Shown one piece after another: positions 12,171 through 23,244 of a DNA stretch of 64,000 bases (position 1 is its first letter; each line of letters begins with the position of its first letter). The notes under the pieces are model-generated. The model saw only the letters and a program-made list of their open reading frames with translations, ran no database searches and was not told where the DNA came from. The stretch spans positions 903,861 to 967,860 of the forward strand of contig JAQFVV010000206.1 in assembly GCA_028023455.1 (NCBI GenBank), read 5' to 3'. A program made the translations under genes and the position numbers. Origin of the DNA: Epiperipatus broadwayi. Taxonomy: Eukaryota > Onychophora > Udeonychophora > Euonychophora > Peripatidae.

Positions 12171-12418
12171 AGTCTACTTAAAGAAAAACTATTTTATAAA
12201 TGTGTATTAAAATTAACTAGTTTAAGGTTTAAATTAATCAATACTATTAATAAATTCATGATAAAATTATTCATGAATTTATATATATTACAACTGCGTG
12301 GATTGTGCATATATATTTATAAATATTTAAATATATATAATTGTTGAAAGTTTCATTGCATCGGGAATGTTTTGATTTTACTTTTAAATAATTTATTAAA
12401 ATTTTAGTGATTAAAAGC

Positions 12419-12617
12419 TACATTCTTTCGATAAGCTTTCAGATTGTTTTTTTCCAAAAACAATGGGTAAAGTTTTATTAATTAGAAAAAAAGATAATTA
12501 TTTAAAATGTAAGGATGGTTCCTAATTAAAATAATTTTTCTGATTTTAAAAATTCATTTTCTAAATAGAAAATGAATTCAAGTTAATGAGTTTGAAAGCC
12601 TTATCGAAGGAATGTAT
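12419..12617. mobile_element. Candidate MITE with terminal inverted repeats
   Basis: TACATTCTTTCGATAAGCTT at 12419 is mirrored by AAGCCTTATCGAAGGAATGTA ending near 12617 (about 27-bp imperfect arms). The TA at each end could be a TA target duplication, as for Tc1/mariner-type elements. The interior (about 145 bp) is non-coding and contains a small palindrome (ATTTTCTAAATAGAAAAT). Confidence 0.5.
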
Positions 12618-14755
12618 CTAAAATCAATTAATAGAAATATGTAACATTGAAAATGAAAGAATCACTAGCCCGAAGGCATCAGACACAGTATAAATAGCTG
12701 TGAAGAGTTTGAAGAAAAAGAAGCCATCTTTGTTTTAGAGAAGTGCCATTAAACTCTGTGTGTTTTTAAAATTATGAATTTAAATAATGTTTCTATCATG
12801 GTGAGGGGCTAAAACATCAGGAATCTGGCTACTGTGTCTGAAGTCCCCTGAAAATCTTCAATGAAGTTGCTAAATTCTTTTTGGACCAATCGTGCTGCCC
12901 AAAAATCATAAAAAAATCAATTAAAATGCTGTTCAAGTAATTGACCAAATGCATGCCTATGTTTCCATCAACTTGGATGTGTAAACTAAGGAACCAGCCC
13001 TGGAAGAAATGGTAATATATTTCCATAATGAACCATAACTTTCTGGCCAGTTTCCGAACTTTACACTCCCTTTAAGAGCTCTTGTCATTTATTAATGTAA
13101 TAATCTGTACAAACTTTTTTTTATTTATGTTATTTAAATTATATAGTAATTCTCTCAGTCTCTAGTCCTTAGATTTTACTTGCCTTTCTTATGATGGCGG
13201 TTCATTTATCGTATTATATATATTTATTAAGTAATTTATTAATGTCATTTATTTTTAATTATATGCCAATAATCCTTTGACTCGATCTCCTTTTTTACCT
13301 TTGCCTTATACAAGTAATAAAATGTTAAGTCTGATAGTTATTTCCACCCATTAGAACTAAATTTATACCATTCTATTAATCATCAAGTCAAAAGAATTTA
13401 TTCAATATTTGATATTGTTATAATTGGCTAATAATAAATTATTAGCTCTGTTTCTAATATATGCCCCAGCTATTTTCTCGTATTCATCAATATGTATTTA
13501 TTCATATATAATGTTAAAATATTTTTGCAAAGGGGTTGATAAATGAATGAAATGAATACATTCTAATCCAAATTGTTTTTACTATCTATTAATATTCAGG
13601 AAGGGTACGATGTTTGGGGCATGATTAATATAATTTTATAATGCTTTAAAATAATTTTAGTTAAAATCTCATTTGACTAATTAATTTGATCAAGTCATCA
13701 TGTAGAGCATTCTGTAATAAATTGGGTTTTATTATTCAAATGATAACTATCAAGTCATCATCTTTGAACGTTGTTGATGTAGGGCAGTCTTCCGCTCCAT
13801 AGGCTTGTCAGTGGTGATATTACTGTTATTTTAAATTATAGAGAAAGAAAGCACTTCCTCCCCCACTTATATTTTATTTGGAACACCAAAGATTCACAGC
13901 TATGTCTCGGCCTGGCTTTCCCCATGTTCCACATCTCCTTAAAGGGCAGTAAGACTTGTCAAATACAAGCCACCATACTATTTAAATCACTGACCAGCTA
14001 TTATCTTTCATGTTCATTTTATAGCTCATAATTTGTCAGCGCCATTACCTCTCTGTTCCAGTAAAACCTGCTCTTATGCTCATAATGCATGATGAAGTGA
14101 TTTCATTAAAGTCGAACAAATTCTCAGTTATCTCAAATTAAATAAGTTTTCTAATAAAAGTTATGTCCTAAATACATATCTTGCTCTTCATGAATGGATT
14201 TACAGATGTGAAAATAAATCTCACATTCTTCTGTATAAAGTTAGAATAATAATTTCCATCATCACTGAATACCTTTATCTGCCTTTATTTTCTTGTTGGG
14301 GGCATAGACATATAGACTTCCATAATATTCCACAATACTTGATGGCATATAATGGGAACTGCCATTCCTATTATAATTATAAACTCTGTTTAAGGACTAG
14401 AGGTAATCAATATAGTTATCATTTAAAAATTGAACAAAACTATTACTATTATTATTAAAATATTTTATAAACACACTTGGTTTCTTAATTCTTTTATTCA
14501 ATAATTATTTTAATGTTAATGCACGCTGTCCGTTTGGCAACCCAAACATATACATATGATTCGGCTTAAAATTATCTTTAGTTAGTTTATTATTCGATAT
14601 TAGTGTCAGTTCAGGGGTCTCTAATCATCACCAACCATTGAGCTAGTTCCTTGGCGCATAGCACTGTCCTGTCAATTTAGATCATCCATTGATCTGAGCT
14701 GGTGAGTTGGGTTTGAATTCAGTTTGGTTCAGCTGAGTTTCGATCCAACTTGCAG
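12618..14755. other. Spacer with two GC-richer islets of unknown origin
   Basis: A TATAAATAG at about 12690 followed by GTGAAGAGTTTGAAGAAAAAG resembles a core promoter, but no downstream gene is recognisable. Stretches at about 13775-14090 and 14600-14755 are richer in G+C than the surroundings. The latter holds GGGTTTGAATTC, similar to a tRNA B box, without a convincing A box. No gene supported. Confidence 0.35.
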
Positions 14756-14779
14756 TTTAGGTGGTGGAGGTTTTTCGAC

Positions 14780-15345
14780 CAGTACAGTATGTGGTCATAT
14801 GAATCAGTAGTATAAGATAGATTGGATAGATGTAGGGAGATTGAAAGTACAAATTCAAATCCCTTATAATTACATTAAGTTTAGTATAGACAATATACAT
14901 GTATTTAAATATTACATATTCAGCCTGTATTCTTCCCATTCCTTTTCTGTATAATTAAATGGACATATTAAGGTCCTATGCATGAGGGGTCTGATTAATT
15001 CGGAGTCAACATCGGGTATGACAATAATATTTGAATCAACAAGGGCTTTGAATATTCCATCCTCAGATTTTCAATGAAATGGATGACTAACGAGTTGAAG
15101 AGAGGCAAATATTGAAGCTTGTTCATTAAATTTTAAAGATTTGTTAACTCAATATAAACAGCACTAATTGTATATATGGGTGGGAGATGGTAATCTGGTC
15201 CAACTGATGAGTGGTTGTTCAGCATGAAATACATATATTGAATTTTTTTTTTTTACATGTATGTGGTCATGTGTACCAGTTGCATAAGATAGATTAGATA
15301 GATGTAGGGAGCTTGAAAGTTCAAGTCCCTTATAATTACATTAAG
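14780..15345 (+). repeat. Family A repeat, one full unit plus the tail of a second
   Basis: The block GATAGATGTAGGGAG...CCCTTATAATTACATTAAG occurs twice (ending near 14880 and 15345), bracketing one unit of about 465 bp. Between them are GTATAATTAAATGGACATAT, GTATGACAATAATATTTG and the hammerhead at about 15194-15245. This is another tandem remnant, 3 kb downstream of the main array. Confidence 0.8.
15194..15245 (+). ncRNA. Hammerhead ribozyme motif, family A
   Basis: TCCAA, then exact CTGATGA (15204-15210), a damaged stem II (GTGGTTGTTCAGCAT), exact GAAA (15226-15229), then TACATATA and TTGAA. Both conserved core blocks are intact, but stem II pairs poorly, so self-cleavage would be weak. 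Confidence 0.7.
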
Positions 15346-15355
15346 GGTTATGAAT

Positions 15356-15430
<75 letters not shown>
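15356..15430. repeat. (TA)n microsatellite
   Basis: A TA dinucleotide tract with one interruption, abutting the 3' end of a family A unit. Confidence 0.95.
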
Positions 15431-15433
<3 letters not shown>

Positions 15434-18430
15434 CATTTCAAAAGCGTTTCTTTTAATTTTTGTTACTTAATCAAGCTACACATCAAATTGACATGTATAT
15501 TTTTTTCATAATTTGTAAATATTAAATATTAAGAATTTTTGCTTTTACCACAGAAGACCTTTGAAATAGAATGAAATTAGTAGTATAAAAAATACAATTA
15601 AAAATTGCTAATACTTGAATTATTTTTGTCGATTAAAAAAATGCTTTTATTCGAAATTAATTTTATATATACTACACAGACAATAGTGATTCTAAAAGTA
15701 AAAGATGTATTTTTATGACCAGAAGATTTTAATCTATTTTAAATAATTGATCTTTTGATTGATGCAAAATTTCTTTAATGTAGTTGTCAGAACTATATAA
15801 CTGGATATTCATAAATATTTGATTTGAAACTTATTTTAAAGATTAATTTTATTATTTGACAATGTAATTTTATTTTTTATAAATAATATATAAAATAAAT
15901 TGTAACTACAAACAAATATGAATAAAAATACTTATTTTATTCAGGAATAATTTTGTAATAAAATTAAATTTTAAAGACTAAAAAAAAAATAAGAAAACAA
16001 AATAAAAACTTAAATTAATAAAAATAGAAAAAATTCCAAATTAATTTAAATTATATGTATAAATGCATTCCCTATTGAAATTTACATAAATATTCTGTCT
16101 TTTTATATGGCAATGTTTGATGAAAAAACAGTTTAAAATCTTGTGGAAATTTATATGTACACAAGTAGTTTTTTTAATAATTCAGTGGACCTATATCTGA
16201 TAAATATTTGAGTAGAACCTAACAAATCTATTGTTAAATACTTTTCCATGTTTGATAATTTAATTTTACAATTAAACCTTTTTTTCTGTATGTTATATTA
16301 GTAAATTTAATGTTTTAATGTACAAATGTAAGCATTCAAGGGATATCAATTTTAAATATTCAACATTTTTGTAAATATGAAAATAAAAATCTAAATAAAT
16401 TCTTCCTATAACAATAGAGCATTTAGGTCTTGAATGCAATTTATATATTCAAAAAGTTAATAAAAAATATATTTACAATTAGTTATTATCAAAGAAAGAA
16501 AAAAATTTAAAGTTAATAAATTATTTATTGTCATTAAAATTTTAAAGAGTATTCTATTTACCATTTTGACAAAAGCTATTTTCTTTTACTGAATAGAAAT
16601 TGCTCCCTTTTGACATAAACTTTTTAAGAGTTGTCTTTTTAAAATTAAAGTTTTTAAAGACAATTCTATTAGTGATGTAGTTTTTAATTTAAAAATATTT
16701 TTTTACAAAATAATTGGGTCATAATCATTAATTTAGAAACTAATTATTTTTGTTTATAAATCTATAACATTCTATAATTTCACCTCTCGCTAAAACAATC
16801 TGAAACACCCAGCCAATCAAAAATTAGCAATCTCTTCCATAGCTTTATCATAACATTTGAGTACTGTGAATAATGCAAAAATATCAATGTAATGTTGACA
16901 TCTTCAGGGTTTTTAATTTAATATGTTAAAATTGTAGTAGCAGGAAAAGGGAAGCTGAAAACCATTGCACATCATAATATAAGGTTATAGATCAGCTTAA
17001 AAAATGTAGAAAAGATTGATATTGCACACCATTGTAATGCCTAAAATGTCAAATGTCAGAACTGAATTACCACCCGGTAACTGAACTAGTTAATTAAGGT
17101 TATTATTATCAGTATTATTTTGTATTATTTTGCATTATACATGCATAATAAATAAATATTTATTTTCTATTTTTAAATAGTAAGGAAACTTATTTTGAGA
17201 ACCTTATCTGGTTAATAAAAATGGTATTCAATAGATTAACTGTCAACCACTATAACCTGTATGTAATATTACAGTAAATTTTTATATCTTATTTTAGATT
17301 TTTTTAATTAAAAGGCATCTATCTCAGTACTTTTCTAGGTGGATATATATTTTATAAAAATCAAATTAGTTTGAATTTTCCCACAGTGTAATTTTTATTT
17401 CCATTTTTTGGAGTTCATCACTAACTCAAACCACTTGTACTCTAAGCATATGTATTTTTTTCCATATTCTGCAATCTATCATTATTTTTTGTTTACTGTT
17501 CTGTACAAATAGTATAATATTTATTGTAGATAATGCTTAAAATAATTTTAATTTTTTTTATTCATTATAATAACTGATTATAAAAACACAATCAACTGAT
17601 TCTAGTTAGAAGCTAGTCTAAACAAAAATGTTTTTATTTCTCCATGTTTTGTTATTATTTGATTATATTTCTTTACATTTTTTATACAAATATGATACTA
17701 ACTGTAGATAATTCTTATAATAAAAAATAATATTTGGAATAATAATTATATAAAACATATTTGTCATACTTTTTTTAAGAATGGTATGAGATATTTTTTG
17801 CAACATTTATATTATAAAAGTGCATTGTAGCCATCATAAGTTAAGCAGAAAAAAAATAGTTTGGTTAAATATTCAAAAATTAAGTATGCAATTATTTGAA
17901 TGTTTTATACTAAAAGCTTAAAAAACAAACAAAATAAAACATTAATGATTAATGAGCAGTTTGTTTTACTCCACCCTTGAATAATCAATGGATACAAGAT
18001 CTATGATTACTCATCATCAAAATAATTTTTGAGTTTTGTTTTTATCAGTGAATACTGGGATCCAGCACTGGAAGTAATTAACTTAGATATCTAGCATCCA
18101 TCTTTTCCTAAAATTAAAAAAAGTCTAAAGTTTAGAACCCAAGCCAACTCACATATCAGACACCTAGTCAATATAGATTTTCTTTTCTTCTTTGGTCAGT
18201 GATATTGATATTGGTATGAAAGATGTAATTTATATATATATAATTTATTTAAATTAAAATTAATTTGTGCTAAAATAACTTTTTCAGGTAGCTTAATCTT
18301 GTTCACTAAAATTGAAGAGGAAAAGTGAACACAAAACTATTTTTGTCAATTGAATGTTCTATCTATTCTGTCAAGATTTCATTTCTGATATTGTATACAT
18401 TTCAAATAACAAAATGAAACTATTGTATTT
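15431..18430. other. AT-rich spacer, no gene seen
   Basis: Three kilobases of A/T-dominated sequence without motif-bearing frames or RNA genes. A mirrored GTTTTTAAAGACAATTC/ATTGTCTTTAAAAACTT-type stretch near 16610-16680 suggests small hairpins only. Confidence 0.45.
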
Positions 18431-18460
18431 CCAAAGGAAATTATAATTTATGATAACAGA

Positions 18461-18905
18461 CTCTATCTTGTGTTTGGAAGTGAGAGTATTCATTATAAAT
18501 AGTCTTACATCTGTAAAGCGCATGTGCAGTGGTTTTAGTCATTTGTTAGTATTATAATTTACAAAAACATCATGCTATATAAATCAAATATTTACATATG
18601 TTTAAGTTTATATCTAATAATAATGTATCATAAAATGTAATAATTTTGCAAGTGTCATTAATAAAAATCATATGAAAAATAATTTAAAGTGAATAATTAA
18701 ATCTTCATGCTCTCACCTCCAAATGCTTTAGGTTGGCCCATGCATATAGCTTGGATAATAAAGATAGAGTGGATCCATTCTATCTTTTAAAAAGACTTTA
18801 TCTTGTGTTTGAAAGTCAGAGTATTTATTATAAATAGTGTTACATCTGTAAAGCACATGTGTAGTGGTTTTAGCTATTTGTTAGTATCATAATCCATGAA
18901 ATATA
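18461..18905 (+). repeat. Family E repeat, two tandem copies about 330 bp apart
   Basis: CTCTATCTTGTGTTTGGAAG (18461) and the related TTTATCTTGTGTTTGAAAG (near 18795) each continue with the same 100-bp block (TACATCTGTAAAGCRCATGTG and GTGGTTTTAG). A third copy lies at 50453-50640. Unit function unknown; no coding sequence. Confidence 0.7.
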
Positions 18906-18983
18906 AAAATAAATTTTGTATAAAATATATATCACTTGATTAAAAAAATTATGAAAATATTCTAGCAATAAAATGAAAAAAAT

Positions 18984-19597
18984 GTGCATTTATTTGTTAA
19001 TGATTTGTTGAAAATTGGTTATTATAAAAATGCTATTACTAATGTTATTAAAAAATTTAAAAGAAATCAACAATATAATAAAATTAAAAATAAAAATAAT
19101 ATCAAAATGAAATGGATTTCAATGCCATTTATATTGGATGAGCAAGTCAAGTTTATTAGGAGAATTTATAATGGTATGTATCATATTGCTTTTTTCTCAA
19201 CAAATAATATAAATAGATTACTTAATAACTCTAAAATTCAAATTTTAATCAAAATTGTATTATATATAAATTGATATGTAAATGTGGCTTAAAATATATT
19301 GGTGAATCTAAGTGTACATTGGAGAAGAGAATAAAAGAGCATATGCTTTTATATAATAGAATTCAAAAAGAGAAACAATCAGGAATAGATGTAAATAAAC
19401 CTTCATCATCTGTTATATTTGATCATAATAAATCTTGTCAATATGGATTTAAATTTGATTATAAAAATATGAAAATTATTCAAATTGAACATTGCCACAA
19501 TAAATGTAAAATAAAAGAAGCTACATTGATTTCAAGAATTCATCAAATGTTAATGAATTGGCAATCATCAAATGTTAAAATAACAGAATTGTGGTAA
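18984..19597 (+). pseudogene. Penelope-like element: C-terminus of RT plus GIY-YIG endonuclease, frameshifted
   Basis: PLEs fuse a telomerase-related reverse transcriptase to a C-terminal GIY-YIG endonuclease. The first segment (18984-19273) carries the end of the RT (LFVNDLLKIGYYKNAI, then PFILDEQVKFIRRI, YNGMYHIAFFSTNNINRLLN). After a one-base frameshift at about 19270 the endonuclease follows: CKCGLKYIGES (the second half of GIY-YIG), then the RIKEH helix with catalytic Arg and Glu, a DH motif and a KEA..ISR segment, ending in ELW. The copy is 5'-truncated, missing nearly all of the RT. The same family as 53591-54049, judging by the shared YNG...NN-NR linker. The AT-rich composition matches its surroundings. 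Confidence 0.85.
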
Positions 19598-19800
19598 ATC
19601 TGAATTGAACTATGGGTATTGTGAAAGGTTGTCTCATTTTGATTATTCATTGTTATATAGTTGATAAAGACTATAAGATGTATAGTCTAAAGTACTTCTA
19701 AAAATAATATAATTTATGTGAATTTTACTGTATTTATATATATATATATATATATATTGATTTGAATATATATATATATATATATATATATTATTTAATG
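19598..19800 (+). repeat. PLE 3' UTR ending in (TA)n
   Basis: The segment from AAAGACTATAAGATGTATAG through AAAGTACTTCTAAAA and ATATAATTTATGTGAATTTT to (TA)n and TTGATTTGAATA is the PLE tail. The same tail appears in both arms of the palindrome at 20531-20708, which identifies it independently. Confidence 0.75.
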
Positions 19801-20530
19801 TTTTCAAGGTTTTACCCCAAAAATAATTTATTTATATATATATTGAAATGGTATGATTCCAATCAAGAAATAAATAGAGTGCCCTGAGAACTGAGTCCTT
19901 ACTAAAAATAAAATTGAGATTACATTTATATTATGTGTGTTAAGTTTATTAGTTTTCCATTAAATTGATTTCTCATCACATACAATTCACACCAGTTATG
20001 AGTCTAAAAGCTTTAGGAAATCACATGGATACTAGCTCTGATACTTATATGAAAAAAATCTTTATATAAGTTAATACCACAAGCCTTATTTAAAATAAAT
20101 GAATAAAAAGTAAAATTACCTAAAGTATGCACTTACAAATCATTGTTTATATAGATACCTTATTTAACAAAAGGAGTAAAGTTGATTACTTTAATTACTA
20201 ATAAAATATTTTTTTTTACATTCAGCTATAATATACTTCATAAATAATCATTGTTGGATATTAAGTGATAAATATAAAGTGTTGCGTGTATGTAATGCAT
20301 TAAACCACTTATGGTGGTAGACAAATAACAAATTTGGAATTGAATAGAAACCTGCAATTATTCTCATTTATCTGATGTAAGAAGTTCATATAATTTATGA
20401 CTTATTAAAGTTTGAAGTATGAGAAATCTAAATAAGTTGATTAAAATGTAAAAATTACTACCTAATGATAACTCAACTAAGTATCAAATTTTTATTTTAT
20501 CCTTCAATTTACACACAAACACACACACAC
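19801..20530. other. AT-rich spacer, no feature seen
   Basis: No frame or repeat recognised apart from short CA/TA runs approaching 20530. Confidence 0.45.
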
Positions 20531-20708
20531 ATATATATATATATATATCAAAATACAGTACAATTTACATAAATTATATTCTTTTAGAAGTACTTTCGAC
20601 TATACACTTTGTAGTCTTTAAAGACTACAAAGTGTATAGTCGAAAGTACTTCTAAAAGAATATAATTTATGTAAATTGTATTGTATTTTGATATATATAT
20701 ATATATAT
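20531..20708. repeat. Long palindrome made of two head-to-head PLE 3' tails
   Basis: Arms 20531-20619 and 20620-20708 (89 bp each, no spacer) are reverse complements with one mismatch. Each arm reads ACTACAAAGTGTATAGTCGA, AAGTACTTCTAAAAGAATAT and AATTTATGTAAATTG, then (TA)n. This is the tail found after the PLE at 18984-19597. Downstream, TTGATTTGTATAT also matches that PLE's 3' flank. Confidence 0.93.
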
Positions 20709-21081
20709 TGATTTGTATATTACATATATTGTGAAACGAATACAGATATCAAACTTTATTTATTATATATATATAAAGGGAAACATTCATTCTTAACTAT
20801 GTTCAAAGAAGTTGAATCTATGCATATTTGAATATTTGAAAAGATCCAATATGTTTTACTTTGTCCTGGGTAATTGAAAGATTTAAGATCTAATAGTTAT
20901 TGACAGTTATTTCATATTATATTGTTAGATCATTTCCTATTTGTAGTTTTATTAATTTGTACTGATTAGTTTTACTTAATCCAACATACTATAATTCTAG
21001 GTTTTGGTAATGTTTATAAATACATGAACCATTTAATTATTTAATATCTTCATATAATAAAGATATATATGAGAGATGATG

Positions 21082-21132
21082 ACCTGGCCAACCTATGAGT
21101 GCTCGTTTAGCACGAAATGCATCTTGGGATTA
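21082..21132 (+). ncRNA. Hammerhead ribozyme, left terminal repeat (core lacks one base)
   Basis: GGCCAACC, then CTATGA (the CTGATGA core has lost its G), stem II GTGCT-CGTTT-AGCAC (5 perfect pairs), GAAA (21114-21117), palindromic stem III ATGCAT, cleavage C at 21123, then TTGGGA. One deletion in the catalytic core should abolish or strongly reduce activity. Confidence 0.75.
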
Positions 21133-21487
21133 TTTGTCTTTTATTGTATCTTTATTTATATGAAATTATTAATGAAATAAAAAAGAATGGAGAAATATGG
21201 AAGTTGTCTAGCTATAAAAAGATATTACGTATGGGAGAAAGAGAAACGTAAATAGCCATGTGTGTGTGCTGAAAATCAGATATATTAATCTTTAACTTGG
21301 ATTAAAGTTTATATCTGTGCTAGAGAAAATCTCTAGTTTAATAAATGATTAATAATAATCATTACGTGTTTATCAAAAAGTTGATAACGTAAAAGTTGGG
21401 AGAGGAGTAAATTGATGCTTGCAAATAAAAATGAGACAATTTGCTCTACATAACTTCATGTAATAAAGATATATATGAGGGATGATG

Positions 21488-21540
21488 ACTTGGCCCAACT
21501 GATGAGTGCTGATTCAGCACGAAATGCATCTTGGGGATTA
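21488..21540 (+). ncRNA. Hammerhead ribozyme, right terminal repeat (all core bases intact)
   Basis: Stem I strand CCCAA (21494-21498), exact CTGATGA (21499-21505), stem II GTGCTG-ATT-CAGCAC (six pairs), exact GAAA (21521-21524), then TGCAT, cleavage C at 21530, and TTGGG, which pairs with CCCAA. Stem III (ATGCAT) is a self-complementary palindrome too short for a hairpin, so cleavage would need two copies pairing as a dimer, as known for tandem type I hammerheads. Every conserved base is present. Confidence 0.88.
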
Positions 21541-21634
21541 TTTGTCTTTTATTGTATCTTTATTTATACGAAATTATTTATGAAATAAAAAAGAATGGAG
21601 AAATATGGAAGTTGTCTATTTATTTAATATCTTC

Positions 21635-22957
21635 TTCAGAATGATTTATTTGCTTTATGGTCATGTTTATTACTAAGATAAAATATGTATATATTTCATT
21701 GCAGTATGTGATAATCCTAAAGCAACAAGATCAGCATGAATATCAAATAAATTTATTTAAATTTTATAACTATATATATATTGCATACATCTGCTAAATA
21801 TTTGAGCAATTATTATTGGATGTTTAAATTTCCCTTTGACATAAATTATTTCCCATTTGTTTATGCTGATGTTTTCATTACTATTTCATATATGGAATTT
21901 TAGCATTTGATTTTAAAAATATATATGCATATATATAAAATGCTGCTTGGATTTGATTATGTGTACTTGAAGATTTTATTATAGGGAATGAATTCTTTTT
22001 GAGCACTAAGTTAATAAATTCTAGGTGTTATTAAGTCTTGATTTACATTTAGACTTCATAGTTGGAGGTGGGTGTGAATTATTCTTTCAGCACTTTATTA
22101 TTTCTTAGCTTTTTTTACATTTGTACATCACCTTTCAGCATTTGCTGTTATAAAACAATATTACTTTAGTGAAATTTCTTTTGGAGATAGAAATGTGTTT
22201 ATATAAAATAGTAAATTTTATATAAAGAAACAATGAAGAATAACCTTTATTTCAATGAATTCTAGTTGTTTTCTCAAACAGTTTCATTATCAGGTAATAT
22301 CTTAAGCTGACAATCCTTTGTTTTAATTTTCTCATGGAATTTATTATTGTAGAAAGGAATTTAATAAATGATCACTCTTAAATAAAAAACAATCTTTTAA
22401 AATATTATTTGCAGGCACTCATACACACATGTTTTCATTTATACACATATATGTACAATATTCATTTGTTATGTTCATGAAGTGTATGTATATATATAAT
22501 GAATGTCTTAGGTGATAACTTTAAATTACTATTTTTATTTTAAAGTTTAAAATGTTGGTTTCGTATTTGTTATGAAAGAATCATTTCTGCTGGAGGTTTA
22601 AAGTCTCTTAAAGTGACCTTATTAACTAAATATTACATTTTCTTTTAGAAGATGCATTGTTAATATTTCTTTTTTTTAATTTTATAGCTATCAAAATGTT
22701 CTCTTATTATATAGTAAAATGTAGGTCAAACAATATAGAGATTGAATTACATAGAGTTTGTAAAGATATTGATCAGTTATTTCATTAATCAGGAATTTTA
22801 AGTAATTTTTTTTTTATAATGTATATTTTGACTACAAAAGGATGGTATTTACCTTAATGCCACAATATATATATATCAACTATAAGCTTCCAATCTTTTT
22901 AAAGTACAATATAGTTTTACATTTTCATTTACTGTGCCAATATTAAAAACTTAAAAA
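21635..22957. other. AT-rich spacer, no gene seen
   Basis: No motif-bearing frame, RNA gene or large repeat recognised. Confidence 0.45.
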
Positions 22958-23244
22958 TAATAGAAATAAAACATTTTTATATGAAATGCTTATATTGTCT
23001 GTGTACTAAAAAATAATTGTTTTTTCAAGCACAATTGGGGGGATTTGAATTTAATTTGAAATTAAGTCAATTTCTATTTTTTATAACAAGGGATTGACTT
23101 AATTAATTTCTGAACTCCTTCCATGCTTTTATTTCAAGTTAAATTTAAAAACTTTAATTGTGCTTGAAGAAAAAATATTTTTTTTTTACTTTTTAGTGCA
23201 CAGTCAATAAAAATATTCAATATAAAAATGCTTTATTTCTATTA
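22958..23244. mobile_element. Candidate MITE or foldback element with about 80-bp inverted arms
   Basis: TAATAGAAATAAAACATTTT at 22958 is mirrored by AAAATGCTTTATTTCTATTA ending at 23244. Both arms continue through GTCTGTGTACTAAAAA / TTTTTAGTGCACAGTC to TTCAAGCACAATTG / CAATTGTGCTTGAA. The roughly 120-bp centre is non-coding. Arms diverge by indels in T runs. No TSD could be fixed. Confidence 0.75.

Larger units (their letters stand above)
21037..21634 (+). mobile_element. Retrozyme: non-autonomous element with two hammerhead-bearing terminal repeats and a 15-bp TSD
   Basis: Two direct repeats of about 160 bp (21052-21210 and 21458-21617), both running from TAATAAAGATATATATGAG to GGAGAAATATGGAAGTTGTC, flank about 247 bp of unique sequence with no open frame. 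Each repeat contains a hammerhead ribozyme. The predicted cleavage sites (after 21123 and after 21530) are 407 nt apart, the size of the RNA monomer or circle such an element would release. A perfect 15-bp duplication (TTATTTAATATCTTC) brackets the element at 21037-21051 and 21620-21634, showing that it inserted as a unit by a target-primed process. It encodes no protein, so mobilisation in trans, plausibly by the PLE reverse transcriptase, is inferred. Confidence 0.82.

Noticed and set aside
12685-12760. TATAAATAG as a host promoter
   Set aside because: No downstream gene or transcript evidence; TATA-like words are frequent in AT-rich DNA.
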